The notes: a model not told the origin generated them from the sequence alone. A DNA stretch of 64,000 nt from Cyclobacteriaceae bacterium (GCA_016787725.1 JAEUTZ010000016.1:1-64000), one strand, 5' to 3'; counted from the first letter of the stretch, positions 52,601 to 59,246 are shown. A program made the numbers and translations.

Positions 52601-54257
52601 TGTAACGTCACCGGTAAATAATGCCACCGGATTGAATGTAACGTTAAATGTGACCTCGCGTGCACTAACCGGGGCCATTACCTATACCATTCAATTGAGT
52701 CCGGTTCCCGATTTCAGTTCGGATGTTCTGGAGCGTTCGGGTGGCAGAACGCAAAATTTTACCGGATTGATGTATACCACGACCTACTTTGCACGCGTGC
52801 GAACCAACTTATCGCCTGACTTCGGATTGGTTACACAATTCACGACCGGGGCAGCCGAGCAATTTGCCTTCGTTACCAACCCTGCAAACAATGCTACCGG
52901 AGTGTTGCTAAACAATCTTACGCTCAATGTTACTTCTAGTAATGTAATCGGGGCATTGCAATACACGATTGAATTGAACCTGAGTCCGGGCTTTGACAGC
53001 ACTTCCATTGTCAGTACCGGTACTCGCACACGAAATTTTTCAGGGTTGGCGCCAGCAACTACCTATTATACCCGGGTTCGTACGGATCTGTCGCCCAACT
53101 GGGGCCAGACCCGGCAATTTACTACTGCTGCCGCTGCTCAAATGAGCTTTGTAGTAACTCCGGGAAATAATGCCACGAATGTTTCTTACAACCCCAATAT
53201 AACTGTCAATAATGTCGGGGCTGCTTCCTATACCATTCAATTGAGTCCGGATGAATTTTTTACTACGGATGTTGTAGAACAAACAAGCAATTCGAGAACA
53301 ATGAGCTTTGTTGGCTTGAGCTATAATACGCTCTACCACTCGCGGGTATCCACCAATCTGGATGCAAGCTGGGGGCCAACGCGCAGGTTTACAACGAACA
53401 GCCCGCTTACCTATTCCTATACCACAAACCCGGCCAATGGAGCAACTAATGTAAATATGGTTACCAATGTTACCGCAAACAACGTACCTGGGGCAACACA
53501 GTATACTATTGAATTAAGTACCACTCCCGACTTCAGTTCGGTGATCAGCCGGACGGGCCCGGGCAGAACCTATTCATTTACCTTATTGGCGGACAGAGAC
53601 TATTACACCCGAGTCCAGACAAACTTACTTCCTAACCAATATGGGCAGGTTCGCACCTTCCGCACCGGCAATCCGGTATCTTTGGCATTTGTATCAAGTC
53701 CGGCTAACGGCAGCAGCGGTGTTCCCACCACTGTGAATGTTACAGCAAATAATCTCAACTTATCCGGGGCAACATTATATACCATTGAACTAAATCCGGA
53801 TAGCCTATTTAACGTGGCAAGCGCGATAACCAAATCCGGTAACCGTACCCAGAACTTTGCTGGCCTTCAGCTGGGCACTACCTATTATACCCGGGTACAA
53901 ACGAATCTGGCCCCGGGCCAATGGGGTCAGCGCAGATCATTTACTACAGTAAGCCCAGCAGCTCGGGTGAGTGCTGATTGGATGGTAGAAGAAGATTTGG
54001 TTGAAATTTCAGAAGGCCCGGTTGTTACCATCTACCCGAATCCATTCCGTAGCCGGGTGATAATTGATGTGACTACTGTTATGGATCAATCCATGGAGAT
54101 ATCTGTATTCGATCTTTCGGGAAAACGACTGATCCACCAGGAATGCCGTACCAATGTTATCCATGAGCTTGACGGTAGTGAATATGCGCCTGGGGTTTAC
54201 CTGGTCAGAATCCTACTTGAGACTGGAGTAATTGTCAGAAAGATTGTGAAGGAATAA
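40653..54257 (+). CDS. Giant multidomain surface/secreted protein with TLDc domain and type IX sorting signal
   Basis: 4534 residues. Approximate order: signal peptide 1-20; GloVer-type repeats 21-395; Ig-like 396-480; leucine-rich repeats 480-720; Ig-like 731-815; second LRR block 819-1083; Ig-like 1090-1173; FG-GAP/VCBS repeats with ADIDNDGDEDLF-type calcium loops 1176-1560; UnbV/ASPIC domain 1560-1650; TLDc domain 1663-1830; Ig-like pair to 1990; GloVer block 1993-2723; Ig-like pair; GloVer block 2896-3613; Ig/MBG domains 3616-3863; FN3-like repeats to about 4437; type IX sorting domain from 4456 (VTIYPNPF ... APGVYLVRIL). It has no enzyme motif I recognise. Predicted function is adhesion or binding at the cell surface. 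The frame is intact throughout. The convergent glmS stop abuts it. Confidence 0.92.
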   Translation: MKRLSLLLLASVASLSLCAQSIFGTTSAGGNFNKGTVYSMNLDGSGFTVLHHFNQSDGNQPQGRLTRLPNGRLMGVTYQGGDENVPGTPFAINNGGVVFSINSDGSDFQKLYSFNKASSGFYEHGEKPAFGLLLASDGKLYGATTSGGSLGGGVLYRINQDGSNFQVLLNFGGPASVKGIPAEIPGNRIIFSVAGGNQIYKYSLNDPNLNRIPTVADILTPLSGNTPGNTPIIKSDGNLYGTTLTGGTNNRGFLYRVDLSSPTNYTTLASFPDHFVQYGQLMEGQDGLLYGTFSRNSGTGGVFRFDPGQNNFSIITETGTVGPSAVLSQLTNGALITYNNSSAFNPNTGYNNDYIFRVENDGSNLTVLRNFGVSSAYGFGSVSNNSLFIYSPVQQSQSITFSLPASLTVGSLPYLINGTSSSGMDLLYVSSNPSAVKVVNGNSLLPIAAGSATITAYQLGNYEYLAADPVVQNITIIEPPPLLADSLALVQLYTDTNGPGWTNNSNWLTGPVDTWYGITVSGGRITGINLDDNNLAGSLPAGLGDLTALTTLLLGSDPISGVVPDQLGNLTQLSILQINFTSVAGSIPPSLGNLTQLTTLRLNNNSLTGLVPPSLSTLVNLVTLDLSENFLAGGFYSPGLSGTVPSIFSGMTQLQTLNLAFNSFSGDFPDISGLANLQQVLLNNNQLTGLPPLSGLSSLMTFDVTHNLLSFDDIETNTGLMGFVFSPQGEIPVINPNLSVDYGQPFSISISTSGSANQYQWYRNGAIIPGAVTNTYTSSSAVISDTGSYFLQVTSPVISNLTIVSQLINVTVNIPTTNASDSLALVSLYNSTNGSTWLTKNNWLTGNVSTWHGIIVENGRVTEIKLNNNQLTGTLPDLSALTALTNFSIANNQVAGGIPVTLGNLIALQTLNLANNRFTGTIPNLSNLTNLQHFSLATNTFLALQAFPAWVVTLSQLQTLNLQNSRLQGAFVAGFSNLSNLRELNLSLNAGINASGISVEELGALTNLEKLYLNGTNFSVTFPNSIAALPNLQVLDINGCNFTALPPAGSWASVALTANISNNLFDFGDLEPLTGAPVIFINTGQKNFNLNPSGFSTKLLVGDPFNITPAVGGTQNNYQWFLNGSPVGGATAIAFDLGTVELSEAGTYRLEVTNNLVTGITLVSSNFLLSVVEPVESRFAMVAGSVVINDVQTSSHGGYWADIDNDGDEDLFVGNNFSDVPNFLYENLGNGTFQKIMTGDIVTIPDGSRYVSWGDYDNDGYPDLIVGEYANLSGSPSNDNISSLYRNNGDKTFARMAIPFKSDGGLWADDDKDGDLDLFLNGSNSTPVSNKKYQNNGDGTFTLVDAWIPVTGTWYAGWMDIDNDGDPDYNITPFPMPINQIKIFRNTNGTFTEENMPVPTGTFSHRGSSWADIDGDGDLDLFAMNQTAGSTGVAHGQFYINNGSGNFTMEPASNRLGVPGWGGRGSAFGDADNDGDIDLFLIHRPSLASADIIPQLFLNDGNGQFTAVPVTEQSFGFSDAFTGLSLADYDNDGALDLFIGSFDTFRPNYLYRNQQATNGNNWIKLKLVGVQSNKTALGARVDIYAEGNRFNRQIMPSSGLQSQNSYVVHSGLGTATQADSVVIHWPSGNVQRLLNLLPNQLHIIDESVPLPTTLLAGSILANVYDEHRMKLWLGDSLASGTLLFRKSRDGATEFHNKVDNQGKTITIVKNNLNKTFGGFSTIPWTSNNSYYSAPGSFLFSFSNQSKHELGGLGEWTSQYAVYHNINYGPTFGGGHDLFINGYLSEGYTNLGHTYNCSEGTYSTPACTNSYAGSFYWTIEEVEVFRVWHSQQIQLDTISTLVAGQLTTLPEFTTAGLPIHYVSSNTSIIEISGSTIIVKGIGSATITASQPGNENYSAANPISWIVTTIKGDQTISFQPIAPKEVGDLPFYLEATSSSGRPVTYQSDNLAVALVTGDQVRVVGSGTATITSTQPGDEFFNAAVPVTQTITVTSGTTRIFGLTSQGGMTGTGTAYSIKPDGTDHTVLYNFAQLGQYADAAYELGTDGYVYGSTQYSANGVQNGTLFKFKPDFSEYYHLKEFGGLDGSIVQSIALSNDGYLYGNTMQGGQYGLGTLFRIRKDGTSFQVLHHYTFTGNGKIILGSDGKIYGHSYHGGVGDDGVVYRLEPDGSLTLLHDFQPSEGRPSGQLTEFRPGVFAGVGYTGGAFGYGSVFRLNANGTGFEVLKSFSYGDGHSPQGRLLYVNGYLYGGTTGGGSTANTGVLFRLNPETKGYQVLHELAVDNSEGSYFNGGLAIGPDGFLYGGTFYGGDLSIPAGGGGTIFRMDTTGVFQILRTLQANDGYRINREPLRLPDGKLLFSTYYNDTPGEGGGSIITLNPDGTDFKKLVNFGSTPFGKNPEGTLAGLPAGKLAGVARYGGSENKGTVFTLDHDGFTLKLLHDFNSASSSVDAQQPSKGLLLGSDGVLYGATSPSSSYPGYVYRVALDSTGYSELATLDPLSIAGYGDTPSQLIELATGELVGTSFYGGPNLGGYIYKVNKGGSGYSQVYQFTNSTIGLYPAAIMQASDGRLYASCYQGGDLSAYIGGFGSVVSMLPDGTDVQRLFTFSDTNGKLPYGELLEGQDGRLYGTASFHGGNSPSGIVFSLNKNGSDYTMLSQFNGSNGNTPVHGLAQTSNGQLYGTTFSGGTGTGGTLFSLNPDGSDFVTLRNFDPATGANPYFGKLLFYNPNGRQPQSIAIDSVMTVTYGTGTVTLNATASSGLPVLYYSSDPTIASVNGNALTILKIGTVTITAVQPGNYDYLAATPAALSLTINKADQVITFNPIPSKTLEDADFELQAFSSAHLWLTYTSSDTTVVKLEGKTVKLVGAGTATITASQAGNQFYNAPASISQDLLVEEPIGGQERLMITMYQGSANGWGSVVKLNPDGSNVNVMPFGGDAEGTYPTATLVYYDGAFFGTTQQGGRNNLGTIYRVNADGSEFYTLYHFDGVNTGQNPWAKLMAASDGYLYGTTVNGGVHGAGTVFRIYPDGTNFLKLFDFSGSNGTYPYGELLEGQDGLLYGTTYSGNNSYGTIFQLAKDGSGFATLHNFNLNQGAYPYAGLVQDASGRLYGTTYFGNGGGNYSTVYSINPDGTGYTVLANLNGSNGNYAFSKLIIGQDGLLYGTTHSGGTYNTGTIFRIGRDGSNFAMLYSFGSNTTDSRHPGYGQLFQAADGKLYGTTLHGGSEGVGTLYSFDPITFHFTQILSFTSQNGFYPYQGVITGPDGYLYGSANSGGTGNAGVVYKVALNGSGYQKLKEFRNNIDNGSYPLSGLEQANGEYFGTTINGGINDRGVIYKLNRYGKGLTKVFDFGTSNLWYSYSSLTSASDGRLYGTTNSSLNGRGGVFRFDPVGSNFLELYSFPTSGGGHPYFNKLMEGNDGKLYGGLSHWPGYQGALYSLQKDGSNFSFIHGFNSSNGAIPRGDLVRGPDGALYGLTVVGGAYNNGSIYKINTDASLSTIYNFDGLNGAQPNNGLILGLDGRLYGTAYAGGSLGYGVIFRINTDGSDYTKIYEFTGANGAYPFNGLAQGADSTLYGATWQGGMYGNGVAYKIKPDGTGYERLLNLSNQIGYYPYSPILVTRTPGREQTITFPALAAASYGDAPTTLTATASSGLPVTYVSSDTTVVNITGNLAVIKGAGNVLITAKQPGNGVYDAAPDVVQPLTINKATLIATASDTTKIYGQPNPVFKIRYTGFVNSDTAAVLDIAPVANTIASDSTDAGMYAITLNDGEDNNYSFTYVNGTLTITPADQVITFSALGAVEPTDPPFLLEATASSGLPVGFTTSDSTILKINGTSATIIGAGEVTITATQPGNANYNPAPEVSQTITIEPALDPEPQNNSTTLVFNPVYSTQMTLSFNPGDGENHLVIIKPLTAVDFIPDDGIAYSAQQNLVNGQRIVSVSRDSVIQITGLQPGTLYHVAIFEYNGTGSRTNYKVPGADGNRSTLALPNVYVTSPVNNATGLNVTLNVTSRALTGAITYTIQLSPVPDFSSDVLERSGGRTQNFTGLMYTTTYFARVRTNLSPDFGLVTQFTTGAAEQFAFVTNPANNATGVLLNNLTLNVTSSNVIGALQYTIELNLSPGFDSTSIVSTGTRTRNFSGLAPATTYYTRVRTDLSPNWGQTRQFTTAAAAQMSFVVTPGNNATNVSYNPNITVNNVGAASYTIQLSPDEFFTTDVVEQTSNSRTMSFVGLSYNTLYHSRVSTNLDASWGPTRRFTTNSPLTYSYTTNPANGATNVNMVTNVTANNVPGATQYTIELSTTPDFSSVISRTGPGRTYSFTLLADRDYYTRVQTNLLPNQYGQVRTFRTGNPVSLAFVSSPANGSSGVPTTVNVTANNLNLSGATLYTIELNPDSLFNVASAITKSGNRTQNFAGLQLGTTYYTRVQTNLAPGQWGQRRSFTTVSPAARVSADWMVEEDLVEISEGPVVTIYPNPFRSRVIIDVTTVMDQSMEISVFDLSGKRLIHQECRTNVIHELDGSEYAPGVYLVRILLETGVIVRKIVKE
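40713..41830 (+). repeat. GloVer-type repeat block 1 (protein level)
   Basis: Repeats of about 50 residues built around DGKLYGATTSGG-like, GVLYRINQDGSNFQVL-like and LLNFGG-like blocks, at residues 21-395 of the giant protein. The family (TIGR03803 type) is thought to form a beta-propeller or solenoid. Confidence 0.75.
45640..46140 (+). other. TLDc domain segment within the giant gene
   Basis: Residues about 1663-1830 follow the TLDc pattern in order: LLFRKSRDGATEFHNKVDNQ, TITIVKNNLNKTFGGFSTIP, APGSFLFSFSN, YAVYHNINYGPTFGGGHDLF, YTNLGHTYNC and FYWTIEEVEVFRV. The preceding ILANVYDEHRMKLWLGDSL fits its N-terminal helix. The DNA here is visibly richer in A+T than the UnbV segment before it. In eukaryotes TLDc domains act in oxidative-stress resistance and V-ATPase regulation; what a secreted bacterial copy does is not known to me. 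Confidence 0.88.
46630..48820 (+). repeat. GloVer-type repeat block 2 (protein level)
   Basis: About 730 residues of tandem units such as SNDGYLYGNTMQGGQYGLGT and LFRIRKDGTSFQVLHHY, at residues 1993-2723. The units diverge at DNA level, so this is an old expansion. Confidence 0.75.
49340..51490 (+). repeat. GloVer-type repeat block 3 (protein level)
   Basis: About 718 residues of units like GQDGLLYGTTYSGNNSYGTI and FQLAKDGSGFATLHNF, at residues 2896-3613. It is more regular than block 2, suggesting later amplification. Confidence 0.75.
52590..53960 (+). repeat. FN3-like repeats before the sorting domain
   Basis: About five units of roughly 90 residues (residues 3980-4437) share the pattern P-x-NNATGV near the start, YTIQLSP or YTIELN in the middle, and TTYYTRVRTNLSP with QFTT at the end. 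They probably form a stalk. Confidence 0.75.
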
Positions 54258-56093
54258 CTACTCCACTGTAACCGACTTCGCCAGATTCCGGGGCTGATCG
54301 ACATTGCAACCACGCATCACGGCTATGTGATAGGAGAGCAGTTGCAATGGCACCACGGAGATTAAGGGCATCAGCGGCTCAGCGACCGGGGGTACTTCAA
54401 TTACAAATTCCGACATTTTCGGGATCAGCGTGTCACCTTCTGTAACAATGGAGATTACTCTTCCTTTGCGGGCTTTTACTTCCTGGATGTTCGAAACAAC
54501 TTTTTCGTAGGAACTATCTTTTGTGGCAATAAAGGCTACCGGCATTTCCGCATCAATCAACGCAATCGGGCCGTGTTTCATTTCCGCAGCCGGATACCCT
54601 TCGGCATGGATATAAGAAATCTCCTTCAATTTGAGCGCACCTTCCAATGCTACCGGAAAATTATATCCCCGGCCCAGATACAGGAAATTACGCGAGTCTT
54701 TAAACTCTTCAGCAATTTTTTTGATTTGCTCATTAAGCTTTAAAACCTTTTCCACTTTAGCAGGCAAGGTTTCCATTTCCACCAACAACGCATTGAATTT
54801 TTGTTCGGTAATAGTCCCTTTCTTTTGAGCCACAATCAGGGCAATCATATTCAGCACAGTCAATTGTGCGGTAAAAGCTTTTGTACTGGCCACACCAATT
54901 TCAGGACCTGCGTGGGTATAAGCCCCCGCATGGGTGGCGCGGGGAATGGATGATCCTACGACATTGCAAACACCAAAAATGATAGCCCCCTTTGATTTCG
55001 CTTGTTCAATAGCGGCCAGGGTATCCGCAGTTTCTCCAGATTGTGAGATGGCAATCACAACATCTCCTTCGCGTACAATGGGATTGCGATAGCGAAACTC
55101 TGAAGCATACTCCACTTCCACTGGAATGCGACAAAACTCTTCAAAGAAATACTCGGCCACCAGGCCTGCGTGCCACGATGTACCACACGCTACGATGATA
55201 ATACGATCGGCCTGCACTAGTTTGTTTAAATATTCGCGTAAGCCACCAAGTATTAACCGACCGCTAGAGGAATCCAGGCGTCCGCGCATACAATCTTTAA
55301 TAGACCGGGGCTGCTCAAAAATTTCCTTTAACATGAAGTGCTCAAATCCACCTTTCTCGATGGCCTCTAACTCAAGGTCAACGGTTTGCACGTAGGGTGT
55401 AAGGGGCAAATTCGAAGTGTCTTTGATGGTTAATTTGCCATGGTTGATGATGGCAATCTCCTGATCATTCAGGTACACGACTTCATTTGTATACTCAATA
55501 ATGGGAGTGGCATCAGATGCCATAAAGAATTCACCCCGACCCACACCGATCACCAACGGACTTCCTTTGCGGGCGGCTATCAAAAGATGGGGGTCGTGCA
55601 TCGACATGACTACAATCGCGTAGGCTCCCACTACTTTGGTAAGTGCCAAACGCACGGCTTCATCCAATGAACATTTTTCATTTTCCTGAATATCTTCAAT
55701 AAAATGGATGAAGACTTCGGTGTCTGTTTCACTCAGAAAGCGATGTCCCTTTCTTAATAACTCTTGCTTGAGGGCCGAATAGTTTTCAATAATGCCATTG
55801 TGAATGATGGCTAAATTTTTGGTGGCTGAATAATGTGGGTGCGCATTTTCATCGTTGGGCTCACCATGCGTTGCCCAGCGGGTATGCCCCATGCCGATCT
55901 GGCTATTCAGGTTCATTCCCTTTATGTAAGCTTCTAATTCTGATACCTTTCCCTTCTTCTTGTAAACGTTTAATCCTCCGTTCAACAGGGCAATACCCGT
56001 GCTGTCATAGCCCCGGTACTCCAGTCGCTTCAGACCTTTGATAATTACTTCATGAGCCTGACGATGGCCTACGTATGCAACGATTCCGCACAT
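54258..56093 (-). CDS. glmS: Glutamine--fructose-6-phosphate aminotransferase (isomerising)
   Basis: 611 residues, full length. Makes glucosamine-6-phosphate for peptidoglycan and lipopolysaccharide. The N-terminal amidotransferase domain begins MCGIVAYVGHRQ with the nucleophile C2, and includes MGHTRWATHG and HNGIIENY. Two SIS domains follow, with IIVACGTSWHAG, ISQSGETADTL and GVASTKAFTAQL. The C-terminus NLAKSVTVE matches the family tail that closes the active site. Third gene after the glycogen synthase-like and DUF4270 genes. No glmS ribozyme or leader structure is seen in the 3-nt junction upstream. Confidence 0.98.
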   Translation of the reverse strand: MCGIVAYVGHRQAHEVIIKGLKRLEYRGYDSTGIALLNGGLNVYKKKGKVSELEAYIKGMNLNSQIGMGHTRWATHGEPNDENAHPHYSATKNLAIIHNGIIENYSALKQELLRKGHRFLSETDTEVFIHFIEDIQENEKCSLDEAVRLALTKVVGAYAIVVMSMHDPHLLIAARKGSPLVIGVGRGEFFMASDATPIIEYTNEVVYLNDQEIAIINHGKLTIKDTSNLPLTPYVQTVDLELEAIEKGGFEHFMLKEIFEQPRSIKDCMRGRLDSSSGRLILGGLREYLNKLVQADRIIIVACGTSWHAGLVAEYFFEEFCRIPVEVEYASEFRYRNPIVREGDVVIAISQSGETADTLAAIEQAKSKGAIIFGVCNVVGSSIPRATHAGAYTHAGPEIGVASTKAFTAQLTVLNMIALIVAQKKGTITEQKFNALLVEMETLPAKVEKVLKLNEQIKKIAEEFKDSRNFLYLGRGYNFPVALEGALKLKEISYIHAEGYPAAEMKHGPIALIDAEMPVAFIATKDSSYEKVVSNIQEVKARKGRVISIVTEGDTLIPKMSEFVIEVPPVAEPLMPLISVVPLQLLSYHIAVMRGCNVDQPRNLAKSVTVE

Positions 56094-56096
56094 AGA

Positions 56097-57554
56097 TTAT
56101 TTATTTTCGTTTGACGTGGGTCGCGTATAGTAAATTTTCAGCTTAATGTTATCTTTTGAAAAACGCGTACGATTCACCGCTTTTCCCGGGCCTGGATTGG
56201 AGGAGATCAGGGCCCAGTAGGGATACTTCTTTTCTTTTAGGGCAATGAGTTTCTGAAAGAAGAGGGTTGGATAGGACCGGTAAGCTTTATTGGTGTTGGA
56301 ATACTCCAGTTGCAAAAGGTCGCCTTGATCCGTAGCTGCAAATAAAGATCGGGTCAGATCGGGGTTGGCAATGATTCCGAACACGGCCATGCCACCAAAA
56401 GAAATATAATCCAGGGTATCCTGTTGATTCTTAAGAACCTTGTATCGGTTGTTGTTGGTTAGCATCGCCAATGCCAGGCTTTTATTCAGGGGGTATTGCT
56501 CTTCCACATCCTGATTTTCGATATTCAGTTCTACCGAATTCAATAACAACTGGGGAATTGTATCGATGTATTCGTAGTATTTTGAAAAATCCAATTTGGT
56601 GACCAACGAGCCTCCCGCCTGAATGTATCGGTTGCTCGCAGGACTAAAGTCGGAATAAAATTGATTCAGCGACTCTAATTCCGTACCGGAACGATTGGTG
56701 GAAATGTTTGTAAAATTTATCCCTTGTGAAAGCGAATACAAAGATGTGTATTTTGTTTCACCGCTGTGGTAATACAGTGTGAGCACGGTATTCACATTGT
56801 CGCTGCTGATCCCCACAATCTTATCGGCCTGCTGCGGGATGATCGCAAATCCTTTAAAAATGCTCTTAAAGAGATTGAAGTTCGTGTAATTCTCATCTTC
56901 CGGATTGATCGCATCCAGTAATTTCTGGCCGTATGCAGGATCGAGTTTGATTCTGACCTTCATCACAGAGTCGGCATCCGTATCCTCCAATTCCTGCTTG
57001 AAGTAGGTGGCATTGATTATGGTGCGGCCGCTCCCGAGCGGAGTCGGATCGTATGCTACTTGTGATTTGGAGTAGAAGATAAGCTCGTTGTTGATCTCTT
57101 CCGTCAGCTCATGTACGGTGAAATCTAACAGCGTTTCTCCCGGGGCACCATACAAGTAGAAATCGTATCGCAATTGGAGTACCAGTGAATCAAAAATTGC
57201 ATTGTCGGGCACAATGGTGGATACAACCACCGGCCGGATTTGTGCATAGGTCTCAGCACGAACAGTTCCCAACAGCGGATCCGTATAAGCCCCCAGTTGC
57301 AGCCGGTTGGTTTGGCCTGAGAGATTTTGTGTGGACAAAGAGTCCATCCACAGGACACTGCTGGTTATGGGAATTTCCGCATAATGAACCTGAAACCGCT
57401 TCTGATTACTTTTAAATCCTAAGTAGTTGAGGTCTTCTTCGCAAGAAAATAAAAACGCAACAAGTGAGAACAGGCTGGTGGTTTTAACCCACCAGGTCCG
57501 TGTAAAGGTTATAGAACGATTCTGTGTAGTTATCGTCTTTTTCGATGGTCTCAA
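56097..57554 (-). CDS. DUF4270 lipoprotein
   Basis: 485 residues from the ATG at 57554. A lipobox LVAFLFSC places the acyl cysteine at about residue 38, followed by EEDLNYLGF. The rest is beta-rich and typical of DUF4270: VHYAEIPITSSVLWMDSL, RLQLGAYTDPLLGTVRAE and a C-terminal KLKIYYTRPT. It is likely outer-membrane anchored; function unknown. The start lies inside the upstream gene (71-nt overlap) and gives an unusually long, basic n-region; a shorter non-ATG start nearer the lipobox is possible. It lies between the glycogen synthase-like gene and glmS, an arrangement often seen in Bacteroidota. Confidence 0.85.
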   Translation of the reverse strand: MRPSKKTITTQNRSITFTRTWWVKTTSLFSLVAFLFSCEEDLNYLGFKSNQKRFQVHYAEIPITSSVLWMDSLSTQNLSGQTNRLQLGAYTDPLLGTVRAETYAQIRPVVVSTIVPDNAIFDSLVLQLRYDFYLYGAPGETLLDFTVHELTEEINNELIFYSKSQVAYDPTPLGSGRTIINATYFKQELEDTDADSVMKVRIKLDPAYGQKLLDAINPEDENYTNFNLFKSIFKGFAIIPQQADKIVGISSDNVNTVLTLYYHSGETKYTSLYSLSQGINFTNISTNRSGTELESLNQFYSDFSPASNRYIQAGGSLVTKLDFSKYYEYIDTIPQLLLNSVELNIENQDVEEQYPLNKSLALAMLTNNNRYKVLKNQQDTLDYISFGGMAVFGIIANPDLTRSLFAATDQGDLLQLEYSNTNKAYRSYPTLFFQKLIALKEKKYPYWALISSNPGPGKAVNRTRFSKDNIKLKIYYTRPTSNENK

Positions 57555-58287
57555 TTTTCGTCTCTTTTAGCTTCTTAACTAAACCTTCCAGCTTTTTATT
57601 GTCCCCAGCGGTTGAAACAACATCTGAGAATTGGGCCCCCAATTTAATAAAGCCTTCGTAATCTCCGGTCTTCAAGTGTCCCAACATGTTGTCTTCAATA
57701 TCCATCATGCGCACTTTGCCCATCAGGTCGCCCTTAAATTTGTGTGTGAAGCTATTGTTGTAGATGGTAAAGACGGTCTTCGTGTTCTTGAACAACGGAT
57801 CGTTCTTATAGGTAGTCTTCAGGTATAAAGGAATGAAGCTGGTGATCCAGTCATTGCAATGAACGATATCCGGAGCCCAGCCTAACTTGCGCACGGTTTC
57901 AATAACACCTTTACAGAAGAAGATGGCCCGCTCATCGTTGTCTTCATAAAAGCGGTTTTCTTTGTCGTGGAAAACGGATTTACGGTGGAAGTAATCCTCA
58001 TTATCAATAAAATATACCTGCAGTTTGGCGTTGGGAATGGAGGCCACCTTAATAATCAGAGGCTTCTCTTCATCGCCTACGGCAATGTTGATTCCAGAAA
58101 GCCTCACTACTTCGTGTAACCGATTCTTTCTCTCATTTATCAAACCAAACCTCGGCACCAGAATACGAATCTCCATCCCGCGCTCTTGCATGGCCTGCGG
58201 AAGTTTTCTGACAAAGTCAGCGACTTCCGTGGTTTGCAAAAAGGGATTGATCTCGCTGGCTACATAAAGAATCCGGATCTTAGACAT
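57484..58287 (-). CDS. Glycogen/starch synthase-like protein, GT5 N-terminal domain only
   Basis: 267 residues. The N-terminal half of glycogen synthase is recognisable: ILYVASEINPFLQTTEVADF, MEIRILVPRFGLINERKN, APDIVHCNDWITSFIPLYL and KTVFTIYNNSFTHKFKGD. The usual C-terminal GT1 half (donor-binding, about 200 residues) is absent, and the classical KTGGL glucose-binding loop near the N-terminus reads QTTEV. This short form is common in Bacteroidota, so it is not a fresh truncation. Transferase activity is uncertain. It is divergent from panC with a consensus promoter of its own. Confidence 0.85.
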   Translation of the reverse strand: MSKIRILYVASEINPFLQTTEVADFVRKLPQAMQERGMEIRILVPRFGLINERKNRLHEVVRLSGINIAVGDEEKPLIIKVASIPNAKLQVYFIDNEDYFHRKSVFHDKENRFYEDNDERAIFFCKGVIETVRKLGWAPDIVHCNDWITSFIPLYLKTTYKNDPLFKNTKTVFTIYNNSFTHKFKGDLMGKVRMMDIEDNMLGHLKTGDYEGFIKLGAQFSDVVSTAGDNKKLEGLVKKLKETKIETIEKDDNYTESFYNLYTDLVG

Positions 58288-58324
58288 AGTGTGATTATTT
58301 AATTCAGATTGGAAAATCGAACCA

Positions 58325-58355
58325 CAAAAGTACGAAATTATAACCCCGGGTTCAA
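58325..58355 (-). promoter_or_regulatory. Promoter of the glycogen synthase-DUF4270-glmS operon
   Basis: On the minus strand TTG (58353-58355), a 20-bp spacer and TACTTTTG (58325-58332) make a full consensus promoter, 37 nt before the ATG at 58287. Confidence 0.68.
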
Positions 58356-58376
58356 CTAATCTTCGGAGATAAGGCC

Positions 58377-58384
58377 TATATTTG
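58377..58384 (+). promoter_or_regulatory. -7 element of the panC operon
   Basis: TATATTTG is a full consensus match ending 22 nt before the panC ATG. A -33 TTG is not clear; TTC is found at about the right place. Confidence 0.6.
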
Positions 58385-58406
58385 CGACCCTTTAAAAAGG
58401 CCTGAA

Positions 58407-59246
58407 ATGCATATTTTCCAGGAAATTAGGCCGCTAAAGGCTTTTTTAGAGCAAATCAGAAAGGGGTCAGGAACCATTGGTTTTGTACCCACGATGGGCG
58501 CCCTGCACCCGGGGCATATTTCCCTCATTCAGGCTTCCCAGAAAGATAACCACAAGACAATTTGCAGCATTTATGTAAATCCTGCCCAGTTCAATAATGC
58601 TGCGGATTTAGCAAAATACCCCCGCACTCTTGAGCGCGATCTCGAGCTCCTGCGCCAACAGGGTTGTGATGCAGTTTTTTGCCCTTCCAATGCTGAAATG
58701 TACGCGACCGACAGCATTCTGAAGTTTGATTTTGGGTACCTGAATACGGAGATGGAAGGTCGGTATCGGCCCGGCCACTTTAGCGGTGTAGCGCTGGTGG
58801 TCAGCAAGCTATTCAACATCGTGCAACCCGATGTAGCATATTTCGGTCAGAAGGACTTTCAGCAATTTAAAATTATTGAACGACTCGTGAGTGAGTTGAA
58901 ATTTGAGATCGCTTTGAAATGCATGCCCATTGTGCGCGAAAGCGATGGATTGGCAATGTCCTCCCGCAACGCGCGTTTAAGTAAGGAAAACCGGACGAAG
59001 GCTGCTCAACTTTACCAGGCACTTTTGTTCGCAAAGGAAGGACTCAGCAAAAACAAATCGATGGCTGACATCCGATCTCAAGTGGAATCCCAATTCAATT
59101 CTGTGGGCGGCATTCAACTGGAATACCTGGAGTTGGTAGATTCCACAAACTTATTGCCCCTCGAAAACGTTGGAGATAAATCCATTCTACTGATTGCCGC
59201 CTATGTGGGCGAAGTGCGGTTGATCGATAATTTATTGTTGACATGA
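58407..59246 (+). CDS. panC: Pantoate--beta-alanine ligase
   Basis: 279 residues, full length. Condenses pantoate and beta-alanine with ATP to pantothenate for coenzyme A. The HIGH-type nucleotide site is [69 protein letters not shown] and [16 protein letters not shown] complete the active site. It overlaps panD by 4 nt (ATGA), so the two steps of the pathway are translationally coupled. Confidence 0.97.
   Translation: MHIFQEIRPLKAFLEQIRKGSGTIGFVPTMGALHPGHISLIQASQKDNHKTICSIYVNPAQFNNAADLAKYPRTLERDLELLRQQGCDAVFCPSNAEMYATDSILKFDFGYLNTEMEGRYRPGHFSGVALVVSKLFNIVQPDVAYFGQKDFQQFKIIERLVSELKFEIALKCMPIVRESDGLAMSSRNARLSKENRTKAAQLYQALLFAKEGLSKNKSMADIRSQVESQFNSVGGIQLEYLELVDSTNLLPLENVGDKSILLIAAYVGEVRLIDNLLLT

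Noticed and set aside
40653-54257. CRISPR-like or DNA-level tandem repeats in the giant gene
   Set aside because: The repeats exist only at protein level; the DNA copies diverge and there are no regular spacers.
54094-54257. glmS ribozyme or riboswitch near glmS
   Set aside because: The glmS gene is on the minus strand; its upstream junction is 3 nt and shows no structured leader.
57484-58287. Recent truncation of the glycogen synthase-like gene
   Set aside because: The short form without the GT1 half is usual in Bacteroidota, and no remnant of the second half follows.
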